Below are positions 34,813-43,354 of a stretch of 64,000 bases of DNA, in pieces. This DNA comes from Aurantiacibacter gangjinensis (lineage in GTDB: Bacteria > Pseudomonadota > Alphaproteobacteria > Sphingomonadales > Sphingomonadaceae). The notes under the pieces are model-generated. The model searched no databases and had not been told where the DNA came from. It saw nothing but the letters and a program-made list of their open reading frames with translations. How positions within the stretch are numbered: position 1 is the first letter of the stretch; every line of letters starts with the position of its first letter. Made by a program: the position numbers and the translations under genes. The DNA lies in contig NZ_CP018097.1 of the NCBI RefSeq assembly GCF_001886695.1, positions 620,001-684,000 on the forward strand. The letters run 5' to 3'.

Positions 34813-35022
34813 TCAGTCAAACTCGAGCGGAGCTTCGGCGCCGCCATGCTTCGGAAGTGGTCCCTTAGGTGGCTCGACTAGCGCAGGAGCCATGCCGGGA
34901 GGCCGCTTGCGGCTGTTACGGCGAGCCTGTCCCTCGATATCGTCACCGCGATAGCGCGCCATGACCCGTTCAACGAAACCGTTCGATTGCTTTTGGCGGG
35001 AGGGATTGCGAGGCAAAGACAT
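34813..35022 (-). CDS. Small basic conserved-type protein, 69 aa
   Basis: A basic, probably disordered protein ending PKGPLPKHGGAEAPLEFD. The frame is convergent with the gene at 33868 and lies between it and the suf operon. The C-terminal motif looks conserved in sphingomonads from memory; no function is known. Confidence 0.55.
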   Translation of the reverse strand: MSLPRNPSRQKQSNGFVERVMARYRGDDIEGQARRNSRKRPPGMAPALVEPPKGPLPKHGGAEAPLEFD

Positions 35023-35088
35023 CTCGGTGTCTTACCACAATAAGTCACCCTCTTCCAGTCTGGGAATTACAGCCGGAAATGACGGACT

Positions 35089-35454
35089 TCACACCATGAA
35101 GCTTTCGCCGCAGCCGCAAGAACCCTTCGCGTTCGGGTTCTCGAAAACGAAGCCGGCGGTGAAATCGTCTTCAACCCAGTCCATCGTGCTGCCGACAAGG
35201 TAGAGCACGCTCGCACCGTCGATGTAGAACGTGCCGCCGGGCGTCTCGATCTTCTCGTCGAAAGCGACTTCCTCGCTTACGTAATCGACCGAATAGGCAA
35301 GGCCCGAACAGCCCCGCCGCGGGGTGGAGAGCTTTACGCCGATGGCATCTTCAGGCGCTTTCGCCATCAGGTCGGCGACGCGCTGCTCGGCGGCGGGCGT
35401 CAGGATGACGGCGGCCTTGGGCGCGGGGCGGATCTTTGTGGAGCTTTCGGTCAT
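35089..35454 (-). CDS. sufA: A-type iron-sulfur carrier, SufA/IscA family
   Basis: A 121-aa protein with the three cluster-binding cysteines C49, C113 and C115 (RRGCSG and GSCGCGES). It carries Fe-S clusters from SufBCD to target proteins. It is the last gene of the suf operon and overlaps the preceding acetyltransferase gene by four bases. Confidence 0.93.
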   Translation of the reverse strand: MTESSTKIRPAPKAAVILTPAAEQRVADLMAKAPEDAIGVKLSTPRRGCSGLAYSVDYVSEEVAFDEKIETPGGTFYIDGASVLYLVGSTMDWVEDDFTAGFVFENPNAKGSCGCGESFMV

Positions 35455-35951
35455 ATCAGTGTCTTCTGCCAGAACTGCGCGGTGCCGGTTTCCGGGTCGA
35501 GCGAATAATCGCCATAGCCGCAGCTGCGATACAGCGCCTTGGCGGTGTCATTGCCGCCCAGCACTTCCAATGTGACCTTGCACGCGCCGCGCTTCAAGGC
35601 CTCCGCCTCGACCGCCTGCATCAGCGCACGGCCCACGCCCTTGCCGCGATGGGCAGGCAGCACGGCCATGTCGTGGATATTGACCAGCGGGGCAGCGGCG
35701 AAAGTGGAAAAGCCGGTGAAGCAATTGGCGAGGCCGACGGCGGTATCGTCGAGGCGCGCAATCAGAGAGAATGCACCGGGAAAGCTGGCCAACGCATCGA
35801 CCAGCGTATCGCGAGTGGTGTCGGCCAGCGGCTCCCCGCCACCCATCGGATCGCGGGCATAGGCATCGAGCAGGCCCACAATGGCCGCGCCATCCGCCGG
35901 ATCGTCGTAATCGGCGAGCGCGATGGTCAGTTCGGGCGCGGTCGTGCTCAC
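35451..35951 (-). CDS. GNAT family N-acetyltransferase
   Basis: A 166-aa protein; GTG 35951 is used because it overlaps the sufT stop (GTGA). The acetyl-CoA motif is DMAVLPAHRGKGVGRALMQAVE, followed by NDTAKALYRSCGY. It is inserted between sufT and sufA with overlaps on both sides. The substrate is unknown. Confidence 0.87.
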   Translation of the reverse strand: MSTTAPELTIALADYDDPADGAAIVGLLDAYARDPMGGGEPLADTTRDTLVDALASFPGAFSLIARLDDTAVGLANCFTGFSTFAAAPLVNIHDMAVLPAHRGKGVGRALMQAVEAEALKRGACKVTLEVLGGNDTAKALYRSCGYGDYSLDPETGTAQFWQKTLI

Positions 35952-36475
35952 AGCATCCCCAGTTCGAGCCGCGCCTCGTCGCTCATCTTCGAAGGGTCCC
36001 ATGGCGGATCCCATGTCACGACCACTTCGGCATCGCGCACGCCGGGCAGCGAGGCCGCGCGCATTTCCACCTCGGCAGGCATGCTTTCGGCGACCGGGCA
36101 ATTGGGCGTGGTGAGCGTCATGGTGATGACGACATCGGCATCTTCGGCCACTTCAACATTGTAGATGAGGCCAAGATCGTAAATGTTCACCGGAATCTCC
36201 GGATCGTAGATTTCCTTCAGCGCGTCGATCACCGCCTGATGCAGCTCACCGCCCGGCTCGCCCGGAGCCACGCTTTTTGGCTTCTTGGCGAGGAAGCCCT
36301 CGAGGTAGTCGCGCTTGCGCTCCAGCTTTTCGCCAGCGGTTTCCTCATCGGGCAGCGGCGCATCGGAGACGCGCGCACGCCGGGGCTTTTGCACCATATC
36401 CGCCTGTTCCACAGGCGACGGGGCGGCGATCGTATCGCTGTCTTCCCTGGTGTCGGTCTTGTCGTGACTGTCCAT
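35948..36475 (-). CDS. sufT: SufT-type Fe-S assembly protein (DUF59/MIP18)
   Basis: A 175-aa protein with a charged N-terminal extension of about 75 residues and a C-terminal DUF59 domain (IYDPEIPVNIYDLGLIYNV, TPNCPVAESM, WDPPWDPSKMSDEAR). SufT assists maturation of Fe-S proteins. The start overlaps the sufS stop by one base. Confidence 0.9.
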   Translation of the reverse strand: MDSHDKTDTREDSDTIAAPSPVEQADMVQKPRRARVSDAPLPDEETAGEKLERKRDYLEGFLAKKPKSVAPGEPGGELHQAVIDALKEIYDPEIPVNIYDLGLIYNVEVAEDADVVITMTLTTPNCPVAESMPAEVEMRAASLPGVRDAEVVVTWDPPWDPSKMSDEARLELGML

Positions 36476-37662
36476 CAGCCGAAAATCCTCTTGGTCCGTT
36501 CGATCCCGCGGATGAGCGCGGCGACATCGTCCTCGCTCGAATAGATGCCGAAGCTGGCACGCGCGGTGGCGGGAATGCCGTAATGCTCCATCAGCGGCTG
36601 GGCACAGTGGTGGCCTGCGCGGATGGCGACGTTCTCTTCATCCAATATGGTGCCCAGATCGTGCGGGTGAATACCCTGCAGCATGAAGCTGATGATGCCC
36701 GCGCTGTCCTCCGGCCCATAGAGCGTCACATCGTTCATGCCACGCAAGGCTTCGCGGGTCTGCGCGACAAGTTTGGCTTCATGCGCATGAATCGCCTCCA
36801 CGCCGATATTCGCGACGTAATCGCAGGCCGCGCCAAAGCCGATGGCCTCGATGATGGCAGGCGTGCCCGCTTCGAAGCGCTGCGGTGCGGGCGCATAAGT
36901 CGTGCGCTCGAACGAAACGGCATCGATCATCGCGCCGCCGCCTTGCCATGGGGGCATGGCATCCAGCAGGTCCGCTCGGCCCCACAGCGCGCCGATGCCT
37001 GTCGGGCCATAAAGCTTGTGCGAGGAGAAGGCGTAGAAATCGCAGTCAAGTTCGGCAACGTCCACCGGGAGACGCGGCACGGACTGGCAGCCATCCAGCA
37101 GCAGCTTCGCGCCGACGCTGTGCGCGAGATCGGCGGCGCGCTTTCCGTCGACCACGCTGCCCAGCACATTCGACACATGCGCGAAGCTCACCATAGTATG
37201 CTCGGGCGTCAGCATCTTTTCAGCCGCATCGAGGTCGATCCGGCCATCCTCGGTCAGCGGACAGACATCCACTTGCCAGCCGGCGAGCTGCCAAGGCACG
37301 ATATTGGAGTGATGCTCCAGCTGGCTCAGCAGCACGCGGCCCTTGTCAGGATAGCAATAGGCGACAAGGTTGATTGCTTCGGTCGCTCCGCGCGTGAAGA
37401 CCAGCTCTTCCTCGCGCCCGCCGATAAATGCGGCGACCTTGCGCCGCGCGGCCTCGTAGCCAAGCGTCATTTCGGCCGAGCGCGAATAGACGCCGCGATG
37501 GACTGTGGCATAATCCTCGCCCATGGCCCGCGCCAACGCGTCGATCACCGCCTGCGGTTTTTGCGCGGTCGCGGCGCTATCGAGATAGTGCCACGGCGCG
37601 CCATCCGCGGTGAAAAGGCCGGGAAAGTCGTCCTTGCGTGTTCTGGTCAGCGTATCGGTCAC
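36475..37662 (-). CDS. sufS: Cysteine desulfurase SufS
   Basis: A 395-aa PLP enzyme, group II cysteine desulfurase. It has YLDSAATAQKP at the N-terminus, the SSHKLYGPTGIG Schiff-base lysine motif, and RAGHHCAQP with the catalytic cysteine near the C-terminus. It supplies sulfur for Fe-S clusters. The stop of sufD overlaps its start by four bases. Confidence 0.96.
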   Translation of the reverse strand: MTDTLTRTRKDDFPGLFTADGAPWHYLDSAATAQKPQAVIDALARAMGEDYATVHRGVYSRSAEMTLGYEAARRKVAAFIGGREEELVFTRGATEAINLVAYCYPDKGRVLLSQLEHHSNIVPWQLAGWQVDVCPLTEDGRIDLDAAEKMLTPEHTMVSFAHVSNVLGSVVDGKRAADLAHSVGAKLLLDGCQSVPRLPVDVAELDCDFYAFSSHKLYGPTGIGALWGRADLLDAMPPWQGGGAMIDAVSFERTTYAPAPQRFEAGTPAIIEAIGFGAACDYVANIGVEAIHAHEAKLVAQTREALRGMNDVTLYGPEDSAGIISFMLQGIHPHDLGTILDEENVAIRAGHHCAQPLMEHYGIPATARASFGIYSSEDDVAALIRGIERTKRIFG

Positions 37663-38417
37663 AGCGTCGCCTCGTCCAGCTTGGCGAGCGCCTGTACCAT
37701 CAGCGCATCGCGCATGGCGTCATCATCGCAGGCTACGAAAGCGTCCCCAATGAAGGCCTGCACCAGCAGCTTTCGCGCGACGGCAGGCGGCAGGCCGCGG
37801 CTGGCCATGTAATAGCGCGCCATCTCGTCCAGCTGGCCGATGGCTGCACCGTGCGCGCATTGCACATCGTCGGCGAAGATTTCGAGTTCCGGCTTGGTAT
37901 TCGCGGTAGCGCCCTTCTCCAGCAGGATCGCGCGGAAATTCTGCGCGGCATCGGTTTTCTGCGCATCCTTCACAACCTCGATGCGGCCCAGGAAATTGCC
38001 GGTGGACTGTCCCCATTGCACCGCGCGGACGGTCTGGTTGGACGTGCCGTTCGGATGCGCATGGACGACGCGGGTCACGAATTCGCGGGTCGAGGTCTTG
38101 CCGCCGATGGTAACGCCGCCAAATTCGAAATGCGCGCCCTCATCCAGCGTGGCTTCCACTTCGACACGGGCAAACTCGCCGCTGTCGAGCACGCCGAACG
38201 CTTCATAGCGACCGCCCTTGCCAACTTTCACGCGCACACGCTCGACAGCATCGCCGCTATCGCCGAGCACTTCGCGCAGCGTCTCGCCGGCAGGGACTGT
38301 GACATTCCGCCATGTATGCACGGCATCGGCGTCGGCTGAAGCGAGCCATGCGCTATCGGAATAGCGCCAATCCTCGTCACGATTGGTGGGAACGGTGAGG
38401 GTCGCAGTGTCGCTCAC
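37659..38417 (-). CDS. sufD: Fe-S assembly scaffold subunit SufD
   Basis: A 252-aa SufBD-core protein; GTG 38417 overlaps the previous gene's stop (GTGA). DEDWRYSD near the N-terminus and KPELEIFADDVQCAHGAAIGQLDEMARYYMASRGL in the core are typical. It is shorter than the E. coli SufD (about 420 aa), lacking much of the N-terminal domain, as in other alphaproteobacteria. Confidence 0.94.
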   Translation of the reverse strand: MSDTATLTVPTNRDEDWRYSDSAWLASADADAVHTWRNVTVPAGETLREVLGDSGDAVERVRVKVGKGGRYEAFGVLDSGEFARVEVEATLDEGAHFEFGGVTIGGKTSTREFVTRVVHAHPNGTSNQTVRAVQWGQSTGNFLGRIEVVKDAQKTDAAQNFRAILLEKGATANTKPELEIFADDVQCAHGAAIGQLDEMARYYMASRGLPPAVARKLLVQAFIGDAFVACDDDAMRDALMVQALAKLDEATL

Positions 38418-38740
38418 GAACGCTCCTCCCGCAACTGACGGCGGAAATCGTCCAGCGTGCGGCTGCGATGGGTACGCACGCAATCTTCGATGGCGGTGCG
38501 GTCATCGCCATGCTCGCGCACGCATCCGGTGGTCGTGCGGCACAGGCGGCTGTCGATGATCTCGCTGCCGCTGGAGGCGGAAAGGCTGCAGTGCCAGTTT
38601 CCGTCCGGACCGCGCCCGACATTCACCTCGATCGAGCGCAGCCGCTCGGCCATGACGAGGATCTCGTTCTCAATCTCGTCCGTCGGCGTTGCGGGCACGG
38701 CATGTTGGGCCAAAGCCATGGCGATGGCGGTGCTAAGCAT
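38414..38740 (-). CDS. Small secreted protein inside the suf operon (paralogue A)
   Basis: A 108-aa protein with an N-terminal signal-like segment (MLSTAIAMALAQHAVPA). The mature part has AERLRSIEVNVG, HCSLSASSGSEIIDSRLC, GCV and a further cysteine. The cysteine pattern and AERLR motif parallel the protein at 40035-40409. It overlaps sufC by eight bases and sufD by four, so it is an integral operon member. Function unknown. Confidence 0.72.
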   Translation of the reverse strand: MLSTAIAMALAQHAVPATPTDEIENEILVMAERLRSIEVNVGRGPDGNWHCSLSASSGSEIIDSRLCRTTTGCVREHGDDRTAIEDCVRTHRSRTLDDFRRQLREERS

Positions 38741-39482
38741 TGGCCATCACCGCGTCATAGCCCTCCGCTTCCAGGCGTTTGGCTAAGTCCGGTCCGCCGG
38801 TCTGGACGATGCGGCCATCGGCAAGAATGCTCACCTTGTCGGGGCGCACATAGTCGAGCAGGCGCTGGTAGTGGGTGATGAGCAGCACGCCCTTATTCTC
38901 GTCGCGCATTATGGCGTTGATGCCCTCGCCCACCACGCGAAGCGCATCGATGTCGAGGCCGCTATCGGTCTCGTCGAGCACGGCGAATGTGGGATCGAGA
39001 ATGCCCATCTGCACCATTTCGTTGCGCTTCTTCTCGCCGCCGGAGAAGCCGACATTCACATTGCGCTTGAGCATTTCCATGTCGAGCCCCAGCAGCGCGG
39101 CCTTTTCCTTTGCTAGCTTCAGGAAGTCCCCGCCCGATAGCGGGTCTTCACCGCGTTCCTTGCGCTGGGCGTTCAGCGCCTCCCGCAGGAATTGGACGTT
39201 GGAGACGCCGGGGATTTCGACCGGATACTGGAAGCCCAGGAACAAGCCCGCCGCGGCCCGCTCATGCGGTTCCATGTCGAGCAAGTCGGTTCCATTGAAG
39301 CTGACGCTGCCGCTCGTTACTTCGTAACCGGGTCGGCCACCCAGCGCATAGGATAGCGTGGACTTGCCCGCGCCATTGGGGCCCATGACCGCATGGATTT
39401 CGCCCGCTTCGATTGTGAGCGAAAGCCCCTTGAGGATTTGCTTGCCGTCGATTTCGGCGTGAAGGTTTTTGATTTCTAGCAT
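38733..39482 (-). CDS. sufC: Fe-S assembly ATPase SufC
   Basis: A 249-aa ABC-type ATPase with Walker A GPNGAGKST, signature SGGEKKRNE and Walker B AVLDETDSGLD. It powers the SufBCD scaffold. Its ATG abuts the DUF559-like gene. Confidence 0.97.
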   Translation of the reverse strand: MLEIKNLHAEIDGKQILKGLSLTIEAGEIHAVMGPNGAGKSTLSYALGGRPGYEVTSGSVSFNGTDLLDMEPHERAAAGLFLGFQYPVEIPGVSNVQFLREALNAQRKERGEDPLSGGDFLKLAKEKAALLGLDMEMLKRNVNVGFSGGEKKRNEMVQMGILDPTFAVLDETDSGLDIDALRVVGEGINAIMRDENKGVLLITHYQRLLDYVRPDKVSILADGRIVQTGGPDLAKRLEAEGYDAVMANA

Positions 39483-40042
39483 CAGTCTTTCCGGTCGTCG
39501 CGTTGCGCATCATCGCGCGGCGGGCCGTTGCCGTCGCGGTCGTAACGCGGTTTCGTCTGGCGGGGGTTTTCGGCGAAATGCTGGCGGCGCGCCTCGGCCT
39601 TGTCGGCGATGCGCAGTCGCATGCCTGCTGTGATGCGTTTGAGCACATCGTCCATGTTTTCCAGGATATCGGCGGCCTCGAGGTGCATCACCTTCACGCC
39701 CACCGCTTCCAGCGATTTGTCGCGGCGACGCATCAGCTGCGGGCCGAGCGCTTCCTCGCCTTCCTCGTCGATGATGATTGCCATGCCGAGGTTGTGACAG
39801 TTGAAATCGACAATCGCGCTGCCGACCACGGCGAAGCGCTTAAAAGTATACTTGCCCAGGTCCGCCTTGCTGAAACGCGCGGCCAGCGCCTTATGCGCCT
39901 CGGACGAGTGCCGACGCATCTTGCGTGCCTGCTCATGCAAATTGTCGAGCCGCTTCTCGCTGATTTCCCAGCCGCGCCCCTTCTTCTTGAGCTTGGGCGC
40001 TTCGGCGTCTTCGCGGACTTTAAGTGTCTTGCGCTCAGTCAT
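39482..40042 (-). CDS. DUF559-like (Vsr-fold) protein in the suf operon
   Basis: A 186-aa protein. ARKMRRHSSEAHKALAARF, IVDFNCHNLGMAIIIDE and RRRDKSLEAVGVKVMHLEAADIL follow the DUF559/very-short-patch-repair nuclease layout (D..., xxE/D, late helix). The N- and C-terminal flanks are charged. A nuclease-like gene between sufB and sufC is recurrent in sphingomonads in my recollection, but its role is unknown. Confidence 0.68.
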   Translation of the reverse strand: MTERKTLKVREDAEAPKLKKKGRGWEISEKRLDNLHEQARKMRRHSSEAHKALAARFSKADLGKYTFKRFAVVGSAIVDFNCHNLGMAIIIDEEGEEALGPQLMRRRDKSLEAVGVKVMHLEAADILENMDDVLKRITAGMRLRIADKAEARRQHFAENPRQTKPRYDRDGNGPPRDDAQRDDRKD

Positions 40043-40409
40043 CGAAGTGCCTCTCCAGTTCTCGCAATCGCTGCGTGGAGCAATCGCGCATGACGGTGCG
40101 GGTCTGCTGGACGGCGGCGCGGCGCTCTGCTCGTGCGAGCGAACGATCCCGCCCGCGTGCGATCGTCATCAGGTTTTCGTCTACGCATTGCAGGATGGCC
40201 TCGCATGCAAGCGTGTCGAGAGTGTCGTCGCCGGTACTCCGACGGACTTCGCATAGGGCACTGCCGGTATCGGGTAGATGCCACCGCCCGCGAAAATCGC
40301 GCAGTCGCTCTGCGGCCACCGTAATGGCTGGCACATCCATCGTCTCGGTTGAGTCAGCTTCCTGAGGTGTCGCTGAAAGAAGAGCCAGAAGAAGGATCGC
40401 GGAAATCAC
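40035..40409 (-). CDS. Small secreted protein inside the suf operon (paralogue B)
   Basis: From GTG 40409, overlapping the sufB stop (GTGA), the product is 124 aa with a signal-like N-terminus ([15 protein letters not shown]). The mature part has [38 protein letters not shown] and a late DCS. It aligns with the protein at 38414-38740 around AERLR, the S-x-G-D/S-x3-D segment and the Cys positions. It overlaps the DUF559-like gene by eight bases. Function unknown. Confidence 0.7.
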   Translation of the reverse strand: MISAILLLALLSATPQEADSTETMDVPAITVAAERLRDFRGRWHLPDTGSALCEVRRSTGDDTLDTLACEAILQCVDENLMTIARGRDRSLARAERRAAVQQTRTVMRDCSTQRLRELERHFDD

Positions 40410-41917
40410 CCCACGCTCCCCTCGAGCGAGATCGCCAGCAGCTTCTGTGCCTCGACAGCAAACTCCATCGGCAGTTCTTTCAGCACTTCCTTGGCAAAGC
40501 CGTTGACGATCAGCGCCACGGCCTCCTCCTCGCCCAGTCCGCGCTGCATGGCGTAAAAGAGCTGGTCGTCGCTGATCTTGCTGGTCGTGGCCTCGTGCTC
40601 GATCTGCGCGCTCGGGTTCTTCACCTCGATATAAGGCACGGTGTGCGCGCCGCAGGTGTCGCCCAGCAGCAGACTGTCGCATTGGGTGAAATTGCGCACG
40701 CCATCGGCATTCGCCGCGACCCGCACGAGCCCCCGATAGGTGTTGTTGGAGACGCCTGCCGAAATACCCTTGGAGATGATTGTAGAGCGCGTCCCCTTGC
40801 CATTGTGAACCATTTTGGTTCCGGTATCGGCCTGTTGATGGTTATTTGTAACCGCGACCGAGTAGAACTCGCCCACGCTGTCTTCGCCGTTCAACACACA
40901 GGACGGGTATTTCCACGTCACCGCAGAGCCGGTCTCGACCTGCGTCCATGAAATCTTCGAGCGCGCCCCCTGGCACAGGCCGCGCTTGGTGACGAAATTG
41001 TAGATCCCGCCCTTGCCGTCGGCATCGCCGGGATACCAGTTCTGAACGGTGGAGTATTTGATCTCCGCATCCTCCATCGCCACCAGTTCGACAACCGCCG
41101 CGTGCAGCTGGTTCTCGTCCCGCTGAGGCGCCGTGCAGCCTTCGAGATAAGAGACGTAAGACCCCTTCTCGGCGACGATCAGCGTGCGCTCGAACTGCCC
41201 TGTATTCTCGGCATTGATGCGAAAATAGGTGCTCAGCTCCATCGGGCAGCGCACGCCCTCCGGGATGTAAACGAAGGTGCCATCGGAAAAAACCGCGCAA
41301 TTGAGCGTCGCGAAGTAGTTGTCGCGCTGCGGCACGACTTTGCCCAGCCACTTCTTCACCAGCTCGGGATGCTCCTTGATCGCCTCGCTGATGGAGAGGA
41401 AGATGACGCCTGCCTTCTTCAGCTCCTCGCGAAACGTGGTGGCGACGCTTACGCTGTCGAACACCGCATCCACAGCAACCTTGCGGCTGCCTTTAACATT
41501 GGCGAGCACTTCCTGCTCCGCCACGGGAATGCCGAGCTTGTCGTACACTTCCTTGATCGCCGGATCGAGCTCGTCGAGCGAGCCCAGCTCCGCCTTCTTC
41601 TTCGGCGCGGCGTAATAATAGGCGTTTTGGTAATCGATCTTCGGGTAGCCGAGCTTCGCCCAATCCGGCTCTTCCATCTGCTCCCACATGCGGAAGGCTT
41701 TCAGCCGCCAGTCGAGCATCCATTCAGGCTCGCCCTTCTTGCCGCTGATGAAGCGGACCGTGTCTTCGGTGAGGCCTTTCTCGGCAAATTCGGTGTCGAT
41801 ATCGGAAGACCAGCCATGCTCGTATTCGGCAGCCTTCGCAGCCGCATCGCGGGCGTCCTGATCGGTTTCTGGCTCATCCATCTCGGACCGATCGCGGACA
41901 TCCAGTTCTTCGCTCAT
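40406..41917 (-). CDS. sufB: Fe-S assembly scaffold subunit SufB
   Basis: A 503-aa protein with the SufB hallmark regions [72 protein letters not shown] and [21 protein letters not shown]. It starts at ATG 41917, overlapping the regulator gene by four bases. It is the main scaffold for de novo cluster assembly with SufC and SufD. Confidence 0.97.
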   Translation of the reverse strand: MSEELDVRDRSEMDEPETDQDARDAAAKAAEYEHGWSSDIDTEFAEKGLTEDTVRFISGKKGEPEWMLDWRLKAFRMWEQMEEPDWAKLGYPKIDYQNAYYYAAPKKKAELGSLDELDPAIKEVYDKLGIPVAEQEVLANVKGSRKVAVDAVFDSVSVATTFREELKKAGVIFLSISEAIKEHPELVKKWLGKVVPQRDNYFATLNCAVFSDGTFVYIPEGVRCPMELSTYFRINAENTGQFERTLIVAEKGSYVSYLEGCTAPQRDENQLHAAVVELVAMEDAEIKYSTVQNWYPGDADGKGGIYNFVTKRGLCQGARSKISWTQVETGSAVTWKYPSCVLNGEDSVGEFYSVAVTNNHQQADTGTKMVHNGKGTRSTIISKGISAGVSNNTYRGLVRVAANADGVRNFTQCDSLLLGDTCGAHTVPYIEVKNPSAQIEHEATTSKISDDQLFYAMQRGLGEEEAVALIVNGFAKEVLKELPMEFAVEAQKLLAISLEGSVG

Positions 41918-42330
41918 GCCATTTCTCTCTTCTGCGCCAGCTGCACCAGGCTGACATCGGCCAGCGCGCCGCGCAGTGCATTGTTCACTATCGGCCAGTG
42001 CGGCTGGACCCGGCAGGTGCCTTCCAGCGCGCAGTCGCTTCTCGTCGCGTCCACGCAGCTGGTGAGCGCGATAGGGCCTTCCACCGCCTCGACAATATCG
42101 GCGAGGCTGATGGCCGCCGCTGGCCGTGCCAGCTGCAAACCGCCACCCGCACCGCGCGAGGAACGCAAAAGGCCGGCAGCAGTCAACTTGCTGACAACCT
42201 TTTGCACGGTGGGCGCCGGAATGCCCGTTTCGCCGGCCAGTTCGGACGCGCTCGTCTTGCCCCCGCCGCAATGGCGAGCCGCAGCGCTCATCGTAACGAC
42301 GGCGTAATCGGCAAGGTTGGACAGTCGCAT
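41914..42330 (-). CDS. Rrf2-family Fe-S-sensing regulator (IscR/SufR type)
   Basis: A 138-aa regulator starting [11 protein letters not shown]. The winged helix is at about 25-70 ([28 protein letters not shown]) and three cysteines C92, C100 and C106 resemble the cluster ligands of IscR. It is the first gene of the suf operon. It probably represses the operon when its cluster is loaded; a palindrome upstream is the candidate operator. Confidence 0.9.
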   Translation of the reverse strand: MRLSNLADYAVVTMSAAARHCGGGKTSASELAGETGIPAPTVQKVVSKLTAAGLLRSSRGAGGGLQLARPAAAISLADIVEAVEGPIALTSCVDATRSDCALEGTCRVQPHWPIVNNALRGALADVSLVQLAQKREMA

Positions 42331-42348
42331 GATACCCGCAGCACTTCT

Positions 42349-42371
42349 AATCGGACCAAATTGTTCCGATT
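42349..42371 (-). promoter_or_regulatory. Candidate operator of the suf operon
   Basis: AATCGGA (42349-42355) and TCCGATT (42365-42371) are perfect 7-bp arms with a 9-base spacer, 19 bases upstream of the regulator ATG. On the minus strand AACAAT within the site could serve as a -10 with TTTCCG 17 bases upstream. Size and position fit an Rrf2-type repressor. Confidence 0.6.
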
Positions 42372-42426
42372 GCGCAGATATGCGGAAAACCAGCGGAATC
42401 AAGCCATTTCAGCTTGTTGCGAGTCG

Positions 42427-43317
42427 TTAGCAATCGAGCTCGCGCAGGTTCTTCCCGCCGACCATTTCATTGAGGTACGGCGAGTCCGGGTCGCCGATCC
42501 GCGCAGGTGTTCGTCCCACGAATTCGCGAATCTCGCGTATCATATGCGGCTGGTCGTAAAAGGCTTCCGCCAGGGCGGCCTCGTCTTCCGGCGCCATTTC
42601 CGGCTGGGAAAGCATGGCAGCGGCGCGCAGAGCGCGGTATTTACGCCGCAGGGCAACGGGCGAAAGGCCGAAATATTGCTGGACCAGACGCTGGGTCTGG
42701 CGGCGGGAGAAGCTGCTGGCTGCGTAAAGTTCGTCGACATCGGGCAACAGGCTACTGCCAAGCCAGGTTCCGACTGCTTGCATCAGTTCTACATGGCGCG
42801 GTCGCGGTATTTTCGCATGCTTGAGGATCAACGCGCCCAGCGCATCGAAATACTCTTGCACCCGCCCTTGGTCCTGGCGGTAGGCTTCGCACAGCCGCGC
42901 TCCCTGTTCGGCAATTTCGGCGGGCAGATAGTCCGATGCGCGGTAGAGGCGATTGGCATGCTCGCACGCGTACATGCCGGTAAGCGCTGCCCAGCCCAGC
43001 GGAGACAGCGCCGCGCCGACGGCATGAAACGGACCTTTCACCTCGAACGGCGCAGCGCAGGCGAAGGGCGTCAGGAGGTTGACCTCGCAGGATGGATCGC
43101 TGCCGCCATCGGGTAGGCTCATTTTCCCCTCGCCATAGGGGAATAGCGTGAGGTGCCCCACGGCGGCGGGCTGCATGTCGCGCACCAGCGGATCGTCGCA
43201 GCGGAAATGGTAGAAAGTGGTGACGAAGTTCGCGACCGGCCCTTCAGGCGCGAAATAGTCGATGGTGAAGCGGTGGGGCGCTGTCAATTCGCCGCCTTCG
43301 AGACCGTCCCGCTTCAT
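42427..43317 (-). CDS. AraC family transcriptional regulator
   Basis: A 296-aa protein from ATG 43317. The C-terminal helix-turn-helix pair is clear: VDELYAASSFSRRQTQRLVQQYFGLSPVALRRKYRALRAA and then the second helix-turn-helix with FYDQPHMIREIREFVGRTPARI. The N-terminal domain (about 1-180) is a DUF6597-like sensor shape. It is not adjacent to an obvious target gene; the divergent start region is short. Confidence 0.87.
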   Translation of the reverse strand: MKRDGLEGGELTAPHRFTIDYFAPEGPVANFVTTFYHFRCDDPLVRDMQPAAVGHLTLFPYGEGKMSLPDGGSDPSCEVNLLTPFACAAPFEVKGPFHAVGAALSPLGWAALTGMYACEHANRLYRASDYLPAEIAEQGARLCEAYRQDQGRVQEYFDALGALILKHAKIPRPRHVELMQAVGTWLGSSLLPDVDELYAASSFSRRQTQRLVQQYFGLSPVALRRKYRALRAAAMLSQPEMAPEDEAALAEAFYDQPHMIREIREFVGRTPARIGDPDSPYLNEMVGGKNLRELDC

Positions 43318-43354
43318 TGCCGCCCCCTTGCCCTTTGTCCCCGTATCTTCCGCT

